A DNA stretch of 7,474 bases from Actinomycetes bacterium (GTDB taxonomy: Bacteria; Actinomycetota; Acidimicrobiia; Acidimicrobiales; Palsa-688): assembly GCA_021796905.1 (NCBI GenBank), contig JAKABK010000077.1, forward strand, positions 1-7,474. Reading direction: 5' to 3'. The notes beneath the pieces are model-generated. The model searched no databases and was not told the origin of the DNA. It was given only the letters and a program-made list of their open reading frames with translations. Both the position numbers and the translations under genes were made by a program. Shown in pieces: positions 1 to 7,474 of this stretch; the stretch's first letter is position 1; each line of letters opens with the position of its first letter.

Positions 1-930
1 GCGGATCAGCCCGGCGAAGGCCGCCGCCTTGGCCACCGCCGCCATGTACCCGGTGAACGGGGTCGGCGACCCCTGGTAGACGTCGGGGGTCCAGAAGTGG
101 AACGGCACCGCCGACACCTTGAACGCGAGGCCGACGACGACCAGGAACATCCCGGCGAGCAGCACGCCGTCGTGGACGATCGTGGTCGACGCGAGGTAGC
201 CGGCGATCTGGTTGTACTGCAACGAACCGGTCGCGCCGTAGGTGAGGGCCACCCCGTAGAGGAAGATCGCCGAGGAGAACGCCCCGAGCAGGAAGTACTT
301 GAGCCCCGCCTCCCCCGACTGCTCCCGGCGGCGGTGGTACGCGGCGAGCACGTACATGGCGATCGACATGATCTCCAAGCCGAGGAAGAGCATGATCAGC
401 CCGGCGGAGACGGCCATCAGCATGCCGCCGGCTGCGGCGAGGAGGATCAGCACGTAGCCCTCGACGCCGTCGAGACCTTCCCGCTGCAGGTAGCTGTCGG
501 CGAAGAGCGCGCCGAGGATCACCGCCACGCTCACGAGCAGCAGGAACAGCACGCTGAAATGATCGAAGATCACCTGACCGCCGACGGTGATCCGCGCTCC
601 GTGGTGGTCGACGTCGAGCCACTCGGGGATGGTGACAATCGCCGATACCCCACCAACCACGACGGTGAGCAGTGAGTACAGCCCGGGACGGGACCGCTTG
701 GGCAGCAGCGACGAGACGAGCAGCAGCAGCAGGGCGCCGCCACCGACGACGAGGATCGGCAGGAAGCTCAGGTAGTCGACGGGGAGGTGGATGCTCGCCG
801 GCGCCGAGCAGAGCGACGCGACCCGGCCGGCGGCGCCGACGCACCCGCCCGCCGGGGTCCCGCCGGGCCCCGGTACCCCGCCCGACTGGGCTCCCAGCGC
901 CGAGGGGAGGAAGGCTTCGATGGGCAACAT
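1..930 (-). CDS. nuoN: NADH-quinone oxidoreductase subunit N (NuoN), 3' end outside window
   Basis: Membrane antiporter-like subunit of complex I that forms one of the three proton channels next to NuoK. The first 310 codons are visible and open to the left edge; E. coli NuoN has about 485 residues, so roughly a third or more is missing. I translated it directly. Family blocks are present: GLEIMS near residue 184, LKYFLLGAFSSAIFLYG near 210, and FKVSAVPFHFWTPDVYQGSP near 270. Glu186, Lys271 and Lys301 have the spacing of E. coli Glu133, Lys217 and Lys247. The ATG at 930 overlaps the nuoM stop (TGATG), with GGAGG nine bases upstream at 940-944. A GTG directly before it (933-931) is an equally possible start, six bases from the same GGAGG. 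Residues 1-45 form an unusual Gly/Pro/Ala-rich extension before the first membrane helix (about 54-76). Identity is certain; the exact start is slightly open. Confidence 0.95.
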   Translation of the reverse strand, partial: MLPIEAFLPSALGAQSGGVPGPGGTPAGGCVGAAGRVASLCSAPASIHLPVDYLSFLPILVVGGGALLLLLVSSLLPKRSRPGLYSLLTVVVGGVSAIVTIPEWLDVDHHGARITVGGQVIFDHFSVLFLLLVSVAVILGALFADSYLQREGLDGVEGYVLILLAAAGGMLMAVSAGLIMLFLGLEIMSIAMYVLAAYHRRREQSGEAGLKYFLLGAFSSAIFLYGVALTYGATGSLQYNQIAGYLASTTIVHDGVLLAGMFLVVVGLAFKVSAVPFHFWTPDVYQGSPTPFTGYMAAVAKAAAFAGLIR

Positions 931-2600
931 CACTGGCGGCCTCCGGCGACGGTCTTGGTGGCCGCCAGGTCCCTGCCCCGGGCGGGGGAGAGGCGGGCCG
1001 GGACGACCTCGGACGCCAACGCGCTCGAGGGCAGGTCGACGCGCTGCGCGCTCGGCACGGTGTAGCTCACCCGGGGGTTCCCTCGCTCCGGGACGTGCAG
1101 CCCGCTCGCCAGCTCGACGTGGCTGAGGAGATGGTCGACCGATGGGGTGATCCGGTTGAGGAACGGGGTGGGGTACACGCCGAGATAGATGATCCCGGCG
1201 AGCAGTGGGGCGATGGCTGCCGCTTCCCGGAGGGTGATGTCGGGGATGGTCGCGTTGGCTCCGACCGCCCGACCGTGGAAGACCCGCTGGTAGGCCCACA
1301 ACATGTAGACCGCCCCGGTGACGACCGCGCTGGTGGCGATCACCGCCCACCACCGGTCGGTGAGGAAGGTCCCGACCAGGACGAGGAACTCGCCGACGAA
1401 GCCGTTGAGCCCGGGCAGGCCGATGGCGCTCATGATGACGAGGATCATGATCGCCGAGAGGATCGGTGCCGACTTCTGCAGCCCCCCCAGCTCGGAGATC
1501 CGGTAGGTGTGGCGGCGCTCCCAGATCATCCCCACGAGGAAGAACAACGCCCCGGTGGTGAGGCCGTGGTTGACCATCTCGAAGACCCCACCGGTGATGC
1601 TCTGGGCGGTGAACGCGAAGATCCCGACGACGATGAACGCCACGTCGACGATCGAGGCGTAGGCGATCAGGCGCTTGAAGTCCCGCTGCATGATCGTCAC
1701 CACCGCGCCGTAGGTGATCCCGATGATCGCGAGGGTGAGCAGTAGTGGCGCGAGCCGGGTGGCCGCCTCGGGGAGCATGAAGATACCGAAGCGCAGCAGG
1801 CCGTAGGCGCCGAGCTTGAAAAGGATCCCGGCGAGGACCATCGACGCGGACGTCGGTGCCTCGGTGTAGGCGTCGGGGAGCCACGAGTGGAACGGGACCA
1901 GGGGGATCTTGACCGCGAACCCGAGGAACAGGCCGATGAAGATCCACTCCTGGTCGGCGATCGGCAGGTGCCCGGCCCAGCGGGTGAGGGTGATGAGCGA
2001 GAAGCTGTCGTGGCCGTCGTAGCGTCCGACCAGGAAGACCATCGCCAGGATCGCCACGAACAGGAACGCCGAGCCGGCGAAGGTGTACACGAAGAACTTC
2101 ATCGCCGCGTAGTTGCGTCGCAGACCACCGAACCCCGAGATCAAGAAGTAGCCCGGTACCAGGGTCACCTCGAACGCGACGAAGAACAAGAACAGGTCGA
2201 GCGACACGAAGGTGAGCATGCACGCAGCCTCGAGGAACAACATCCAGCCGACGAAGCTCTTGGCCTGACCTACGACCTTCGGTCCGAGGAGCGCGATCGG
2301 GAACAACAAGGCGGTGATCGCGAGCAGGAACAGCGATATCCCGTCGACCCCGACGAACCAACGGATCCCGAAGCCGGGGATCCACGGTTGGTTGCTCACG
2401 AACTGGAACCCGGCGGTACGGGTCTTGAACTCGACGACCAGGGTCGCGACCAGGGCGATCTCGACCAGCATCGTCACCGCGCCGACGGTCTTGGCGAGCT
2501 GCTCGCTGCGCGGCGCGGGGAGCGCGGCGGTGACCAACGCGCCCGCGAGGGGCACGAAGATGATCACGGTGAGGATCGGGAAACCGAGGTGGCTGGTCAC
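930..2600 (-). CDS. nuoM: NADH-quinone oxidoreductase subunit M (NuoM)
   Basis: Antiporter-like membrane subunit of complex I and the middle proton channel of the distal arm. It has 556 residues (E. coli 509) and about 14 membrane helices. Family signatures are VGVDGISLFLL near residue 83, PFHSWLPDAYTEAPTSAS near 236, VNHGLTTGALFFLVGM near 343 and PGLNGFVGEF near 396. Glu144, Lys231, Lys262 and Glu404 match E. coli Glu144, Lys234, Lys265 and Glu407. The GTG at 2600 is preferred because a GGGGG run at 2610-2614 sits nine bases upstream. A TTG at 2609 that overlaps the nuoL stop as TTGA is the alternative and adds three residues. The frame stays open to about 2906, but that part is not NuoM-like and lies antiparallel to nothing real: it is inside nuoL in another frame. 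Residues 497-556 are a hydrophilic tail. Asp319 replaces the usual TM10 His. Confidence 0.96.
   Translation of the reverse strand: MTSHLGFPILTVIIFVPLAGALVTAALPAPRSEQLAKTVGAVTMLVEIALVATLVVEFKTRTAGFQFVSNQPWIPGFGIRWFVGVDGISLFLLAITALLFPIALLGPKVVGQAKSFVGWMLFLEAACMLTFVSLDLFLFFVAFEVTLVPGYFLISGFGGLRRNYAAMKFFVYTFAGSAFLFVAILAMVFLVGRYDGHDSFSLITLTRWAGHLPIADQEWIFIGLFLGFAVKIPLVPFHSWLPDAYTEAPTSASMVLAGILFKLGAYGLLRFGIFMLPEAATRLAPLLLTLAIIGITYGAVVTIMQRDFKRLIAYASIVDVAFIVVGIFAFTAQSITGGVFEMVNHGLTTGALFFLVGMIWERRHTYRISELGGLQKSAPILSAIMILVIMSAIGLPGLNGFVGEFLVLVGTFLTDRWWAVIATSAVVTGAVYMLWAYQRVFHGRAVGANATIPDITLREAAAIAPLLAGIIYLGVYPTPFLNRITPSVDHLLSHVELASGLHVPERGNPRVSYTVPSAQRVDLPSSALASEVVPARLSPARGRDLAATKTVAGGRQ
940..944 (-). 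promoter_or_regulatory. Ribosome-binding site for nuoN
   Basis: GGAGG on the minus strand, inside the last codons of nuoM. It is nine bases from the ATG at 930 and six bases from the adjacent in-frame GTG at 933. It therefore fixes the start region but does not decide between the two. Confidence 0.7.
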
Positions 2601-2605
2601 CGCGC

Positions 2606-4549
<1,944 letters not shown>

Positions 4550-4557
4550 TTGGTCGG

Positions 4558-4563
4558 TCCTCT
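4558..4563 (-). promoter_or_regulatory. Ribosome-binding site for nuoL
   Basis: AGAGGA on the minus strand lies eight bases upstream of the nuoL GTG at 4549 and overlaps the TAG stop of nuoK. This 12-base gap is the longest non-coding stretch in the window. It supports the GTG at 4549 as the start. Confidence 0.7.
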
Positions 4564-4867
4564 AACCCTTCAGGATGTGGACGTCGTCGGCGGTCGCGTC
4601 AGCTCGGCGGCGGAAGATCGCGACGATGATCCCGAGCCCGACGACCACCTCGGCGGCGGCGACGACGAGCACGAAGAACACTGCGGCCTGACCGCCGAGG
4701 TCGTTCAGGGTACGGGCGAAGGTGACGAAGGTCAGGTCCACTGCGTTGAGCATCAGCTCCACGCACATGAACATGACCAGCACGTTGCGGCGCACCAGCA
4801 ACCCGGTGCCGCCGAGGACGAACAGGATCAACGCCAGGATCAGGTACCAGTCTGCCGGGACTCTCAA
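4562..4867 (-). CDS. nuoK: NADH-quinone oxidoreductase subunit K (NuoK)
   Basis: Small membrane subunit of complex I (101 residues; E. coli 100) with three helices. It is related to MrpC and sits between NuoJ and NuoN on the proton path. The ILFVLGGTGLLVRRN block near residue 14 and AAAEVVVGLGIIVAIFRRR near 70 are typical. The two essential membrane carboxylates are present: Glu37 and Glu73, matching E. coli Glu36 and Glu72. The start is TTG at 4867, overlapping the nuoJ stop as TTGA. No other start codon lies near, and a strong GGAGGT (4874-4879) is placed six bases upstream inside the last codons of nuoJ, which supports this choice. It ends in TAG at 4562-4564, which also forms part of the ribosome-binding purine run for nuoL. 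Confidence 0.97.
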   Translation of the reverse strand: MRVPADWYLILALILFVLGGTGLLVRRNVLVMFMCVELMLNAVDLTFVTFARTLNDLGGQAAVFFVLVVAAAEVVVGLGIIVAIFRRRADATADDVHILKG

Positions 4868-5640
4868 CCCTCCACCTCCGCGTCCTGCCTACCTCCACCG
4901 GGCGCCCCGGACGTCGGCGTGCCCGGACCCCCGTCGGCCCGCTGCGGGGAACGAGCCCGATCCGCATCCCGCAGCGCCGCCTGCTCGGCCTCCGACATCT
5001 CTCCGGCGACCCGGTGCCGGCTACGGGCGAGCACCACCGCGGCGACGATCGAGATCACGAGCAACGCCGAGGTCATCTCGAACGGGAGCAGGAAGCGGGT
5101 GTAGATCGTCTGGCCGAGCCGGCCGACGTCGTCGGCCGGGCCGTGCACGCTTCGCAGCGCGCCCGAGAGCGAGTGCGCCCCGGTGCTCCAGGTGCCGAAG
5201 CCGGCGAGCACGAGGACCAGGATCAGTACCGCCAGGCCGAGGGCGAAGGCCAGCGGACGCTGGGCGGGCAGGGGCTCCTCGGCGATCCTGTCCTTGCGGT
5301 CGACGCCGAGGAACATGATCACGAAGAGGAAGAGGATGACGATCGCGCCGGCGTACACGATGATCTGGACCGCGGCGAGGAAATCGGCCGACTCGTCGAC
5401 GAACTCGAGGGCCACCCCGAACAGGGTGATCACGAGGAACAAGGCGCAGTGGACCGGGTTGCGCAACAGGATCACCCCGAGCGCCCCGGCGAGGATCAGT
5501 CCCGCGCCGACCAGGTAGACCGCCCAGTCGGCGCCGAGCGCGAGGTGCTCGGCGTGGGGGTTGTGAGCCCCGTTGTAGGCGAGGACCCCGACGGCCGCCA
5601 CCAGGCGAGGACCCGTGAGGGCCCAGGTGCCGGCGCTCAC
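4864..5640 (-). CDS. nuoJ: NADH-quinone oxidoreductase subunit J (NuoJ)
   Basis: Membrane subunit of complex I next to NuoK and NuoH, needed for coupling quinone reduction to pumping. It has 258 residues, much longer than E. coli NuoJ (184). Core motifs are RNPVHCALFLV at about 60-70 and a third helix containing VQIIVYAGAIVILFLFVIM at about 91-109, including the conserved Tyr-Ala-Gly bend. A final helix near 188-206 follows LLPFEMTSALL. The GTG start at 5640 overlaps the nuoI stop as GTGA, and AGGGG (5647-5651) is six bases upstream. The extra length is an N-terminal stretch of about 36 residues and a hydrophilic, Gly/Pro/acid-rich C-terminal tail from about 207. A GTG at codon 14 could also be the start, but the coupled start has the better context. 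The helix 2-3 connection is rich in acids (Glu79, Asp82, Glu83, Asp86). Confidence 0.96.
   Translation of the reverse strand: MSAGTWALTGPRLVAAVGVLAYNGAHNPHAEHLALGADWAVYLVGAGLILAGALGVILLRNPVHCALFLVITLFGVALEFVDESADFLAAVQIIVYAGAIVILFLFVIMFLGVDRKDRIAEEPLPAQRPLAFALGLAVLILVLVLAGFGTWSTGAHSLSGALRSVHGPADDVGRLGQTIYTRFLLPFEMTSALLVISIVAAVVLARSRHRVAGEMSEAEQAALRDADRARSPQRADGGPGTPTSGAPGGGRQDAEVEG
4868..4879 (-). promoter_or_regulatory. Tandem ribosome-binding site for nuoK
   Basis: On the minus strand GGAGGT (4879-4874) is directly followed by GGAGGG (4873-4868), which abuts the TTG start of nuoK at 4867. The first copy has ideal spacing of six bases. The site is inside the last codons of nuoJ, and it decides the otherwise weak TTG start. 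Confidence 0.75.
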
Positions 5641-6359
5641 CGAGAGCCCCTGCGGGTCGGCCGGCGCGCAGGGACCCCGATGCCCCGCAGGGCCGCCGCA
5701 GCGATCTCACGCAGCGACAGGTCGGTGTCGGCCGGGACATCGGGGGACTCGGGGTCGGACTGGCCGGGGGCCGGCGGGCGTACGCCGTAGCCGAGCTCGC
5801 CGGACCAGAGGACCTTGCCCTCCATCTCCGCGACCCCCGCCGGCGAGGTCGCCCGGACCCACGCCGAGGTGTGCAGCTCGTCACCCGGTTTCCAGTCCTC
5901 CCACGGCAGCTGACGGGGGTTGCCGTCGTCGTCGACGAGCAGCTCGGCCTTGCTGTAGATGGCGTCGTCACGGTCGACGAAGCTGAGCTCGAACAGCTTC
6001 GACTCGGTGATCGCCTCGGTGGGGCAGGCCTCGACGCACATGTCGCAGTGGATGCATCGCAAGAAGTTGATCTCGTAGACGAACCCGTAGCGCTCCCCGG
6101 GCGAGACCGGCGCGTCGGGCGGGTTGTCGGCTCCCCGGACGTAGATGCAGCGCGCCGGGCAGACCCCGGCGCACAGCTCGCAGCCGATGCACTTCTCCAT
6201 GCCGTCCTCGTAGCGGTTGAGGACGTGACGGCCGTGGCGGCGCTCCGGCTTGGGGGCCTTCTCCTCGGGGTACTGCGCGGTGACCTTCGGCTTGAGCGGC
6301 AGCTTGCCGGTGACCGCGAAACCCTTGAAGAAGTTGAGGAACCCGTCGACGCTGCTCAT
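5637..6359 (-). CDS. nuoI: NADH-quinone oxidoreductase subunit I (NuoI), 2x[4Fe-4S] ferredoxin-like
   Basis: Peripheral-arm subunit of complex I that holds clusters N6a and N6b, which relay electrons toward the quinone site cluster. It has 240 residues (E. coli 180). Two ferredoxin motifs are complete: Cys57, Cys60, Cys63, Cys67-Pro, and Cys102, Cys105, Cys108, Cys112-Pro followed by TEAIT. Between them lies the family segment RYGFVYEINFLRC near 90-102. The ATG at 6359 overlaps the nuoH stop as ATGA, with GGGGA four bases upstream (6364-6368). The same frame is open far upstream to about 7364, but that part is a shadow of nuoH and has no NuoI similarity. An N-terminal amphipathic segment (FLNFFKGFAVTG) fits membrane-surface docking. 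The second motif reads CIHCDMC, with His and Asp beside the cysteines. The last 48 residues or so are a poorly conserved Pro/Arg-rich tail. Confidence 0.97.
   Translation of the reverse strand: MSSVDGFLNFFKGFAVTGKLPLKPKVTAQYPEEKAPKPERRHGRHVLNRYEDGMEKCIGCELCAGVCPARCIYVRGADNPPDAPVSPGERYGFVYEINFLRCIHCDMCVEACPTEAITESKLFELSFVDRDDAIYSKAELLVDDDGNPRQLPWEDWKPGDELHTSAWVRATSPAGVAEMEGKVLWSGELGYGVRPPAPGQSDPESPDVPADTDLSLREIAAAALRGIGVPARRPTRRGSR
5647..5651 (-). promoter_or_regulatory. Ribosome-binding site for nuoJ
   Basis: AGGGG on the minus strand, six bases upstream of the GTG at 5640 and inside the end of nuoI. It favours the GTGA-coupled start of nuoJ over the later GTG at codon 14. Confidence 0.55.
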
Positions 6360-7474
6360 GTGGTCCCCATGCCGGTAGCCGGGCCCCCGGTCAGGGCCTC
6401 CTCGGATCGGGCGTCGAGAGCCGCCGCCCCCGAGCCGACGTCCACCGCCCGCAACAGGACCGCGAAGGCGACGAGGCTGCCGCCGACGGCCGCCACACCC
6501 CATGTCCAGTGGACCCGGAAACCGGCGACGATCAGCAGCATCGCCAACGCCAACGGGATCATCCGCTTCCAGCCGAGCTCCATCAGCTGGTCGTAGCGGA
6601 TCCGGGGCAGGGTGGCGCGGATCCATACGAACACGTAGAGCGCGATCAGGGTCTTGATCGCGAACCAGAGCAGCCCGAGCCACGGGTAGGCGGCCACGCC
6701 GGGGCCGTCGGGACCACCGAACCAGAGGGTGATGATGATCGCCGCGTTGGTGACCAGGTTCATGTACTCGGCCAGGTAGAAGAAAGCGAAACCGATCGAG
6801 CTGTACTCCAGGTTGAACCCGCCGGAGATCTCCTCCTCGGCCTCGACCAGGTCGAAAGGCGCCCGGGTCATCTCGGCGGTGATCGCCACGAAGAACAGGG
6901 CGAAGGGGATCACCCCGGTACGGATCACGTTCCAGTGGTAGAGCGTCGGACCGTGCTGGGAGGCCCAGATCGCACTGGTGTGCAACGACCCGGTCACGAG
7001 GACCACGGTGGCGACGGTGAGCCCGATGACCGCCTCGTAGGAGACCATCTGGGCGCTGGCCCGCACCGAGGCGAGCAACGGGTACTTCGAACCCGACGAC
7101 CACCCGGCGAGCATCACCCCGTAGACCCCGACACCCGAGGTCATGAGCAGCAGCAGGATCCCCCACGACGGGTCGGCCAGCTGCAGGCGGGTGGCATGAC
7201 CGAAGATGTGGACCGTGCCACCGAGCGGGACGATCGAGAAGGCCAGGAACGCCGGTACCACCGAGAGGTACGGCGCAGCCTTGTAGACCCACTTGTCCGC
7301 CCGGGCGGGAACGAACGCCTCCTTGAAGAACAGCTTGGTGCCGTCGGCGAGGGACTGCAGCCAACCCCCCGGGCCCGCCCGGTTCGGCCCGTAACGCACC
7401 CCGAGCCAGGCCACCGCCTTGCGCTCGTACATGACCATGAACAGCACCGACAGCATCACCAGGGCGAAGATCAC
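6356..7474 (-). CDS. nuoH: NADH-quinone oxidoreductase subunit H (NuoH), 5' end outside window
   Basis: Membrane subunit of complex I that forms the quinone chamber with NuoB/D and the entry to the first proton channel. 372 residues are visible and the reading frame runs off the right edge. The GTG at the very edge is probably an internal codon, since the first transmembrane helix is already under way; about 20-40 residues are likely missing. Family blocks in order are YERKAVAWLGVRYGPNRAGP at about 16-35 of the fragment, LADGTKLFFKE near 42, GWSSGSKYPLLASVRASAQ in the middle third, and FDLVEAEEEISGGFNLEYSS near 207, the acid-rich loop at the quinone cavity. It ends with RYDQLMELGWKRMIPLALA and a short hydrophilic tail. 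The usual Pro after FDL is Val here, and the usual GF-His-x-EYS reads GFNLEYS. The stop overlaps nuoI as ATGA. It is longer than E. coli NuoH (325). Confidence 0.97.
   Translation of the reverse strand: MIFALVMLSVLFMVMYERKAVAWLGVRYGPNRAGPGGWLQSLADGTKLFFKEAFVPARADKWVYKAAPYLSVVPAFLAFSIVPLGGTVHIFGHATRLQLADPSWGILLLLMTSGVGVYGVMLAGWSSGSKYPLLASVRASAQMVSYEAVIGLTVATVVLVTGSLHTSAIWASQHGPTLYHWNVIRTGVIPFALFFVAITAEMTRAPFDLVEAEEEISGGFNLEYSSIGFAFFYLAEYMNLVTNAAIIITLWFGGPDGPGVAAYPWLGLLWFAIKTLIALYVFVWIRATLPRIRYDQLMELGWKRMIPLALAMLLIVAGFRVHWTWGVAAVGGSLVAFAVLLRAVDVGSGAAALDARSEEALTGGPATGMGTT

Noticed and set aside
721..732. Short CAG/CTG trinucleotide run
   Set aside because: It encodes consecutive Leu codons of the first NuoN helix; four units are not a meaningful repeat.
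838..846. Possible lipoprotein box (AGGC) in the NuoN N-terminal extension
   Set aside because: There is no preceding hydrophobic signal segment or basic N-terminus, and the -3 position is not Leu-like.
851..880. GC-rich inverted repeats near the 5' end of nuoN (CCGGGG at 852-857 with CCCCGG at 868-873; CGGGGT at 853-858 with ACCCCG at 875-880)
   Set aside because: Stems of only six uninterrupted pairs in very GC-rich coding DNA, with no T-run and no terminator-like placement. Chance is sufficient.
672..1745. Long plus-strand open frame opposite nuoM/nuoN
   Set aside because: Highly charged, Arg/Asp/Gly-rich translation typical of the antisense of a GC-rich membrane-protein gene. It shows no family motif, and the minus strand has clear NuoM and NuoN.
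5014..5790. Plus-strand open frame opposite nuoI/nuoJ
   Set aside because: Charged antisense shadow of GC-rich coding DNA, with no supporting motif.
5871..6596. Plus-strand open frame opposite nuoI/nuoH
   Set aside because: Antisense to the cysteine motifs of NuoI and the end of NuoH; no domain is recognisable.
6360..7364. Upstream extension of the nuoI frame
   Set aside because: The frame is open for 335 more codons but is Arg/Gly-rich and lies inside nuoH. The ATG at 6359 starts exactly where NuoI similarity begins.

Overview
The whole window is one block of the operon for respiratory complex I (NDH-1, proton-pumping NADH:quinone oxidoreductase). All genes are on the minus strand, so transcription runs from high to low coordinates. 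In that order they are nuoH (5' end cut off by the right edge), nuoI, nuoJ, nuoK, nuoL, nuoM and nuoN (3' end cut off by the left edge). This is the canonical second half of a nuoA-N operon. The peripheral-arm genes nuoA-G would be expected beyond the right edge.

The DNA is very GC-rich, with G or C at most third codon positions and frequent GTG and TTG starts. With the gene order and the long tails on NuoI, NuoJ and NuoM, this suggests a high-GC actinobacterium or a relative. The class cannot be fixed from this window alone.

The genes are packed without real spacers. The junctions are nuoH/nuoI ATGA, nuoI/nuoJ GTGA, nuoJ/nuoK TTGA, nuoK/nuoL a 12-base gap, nuoL/nuoM a 5-base gap (or a TTGA overlap), and nuoM/nuoN TGATG. 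Shine-Dalgarno-like purine runs lie inside the end of the preceding gene, so translational coupling is likely. I see no promoter, terminator, RNA gene, mobile element or CRISPR, and no non-coding stretch longer than 12 bases.

Functionally, NuoI carries two [4Fe-4S] clusters that pass electrons toward the quinone site. NuoH forms the quinone chamber and first proton path. NuoJ and NuoK link it to the three antiporter-like subunits NuoN, NuoM and NuoL. The usual key charged residues are present in NuoK, NuoM and the visible part of NuoN.

No unknown system is present. The most notable feature is a set of charge changes in the proton path: NuoM has Asp where the family has a conserved TM10 His, NuoL has Glu at the equivalent position (usually Gln), and NuoL has His in place of the conserved TM12 Lys.
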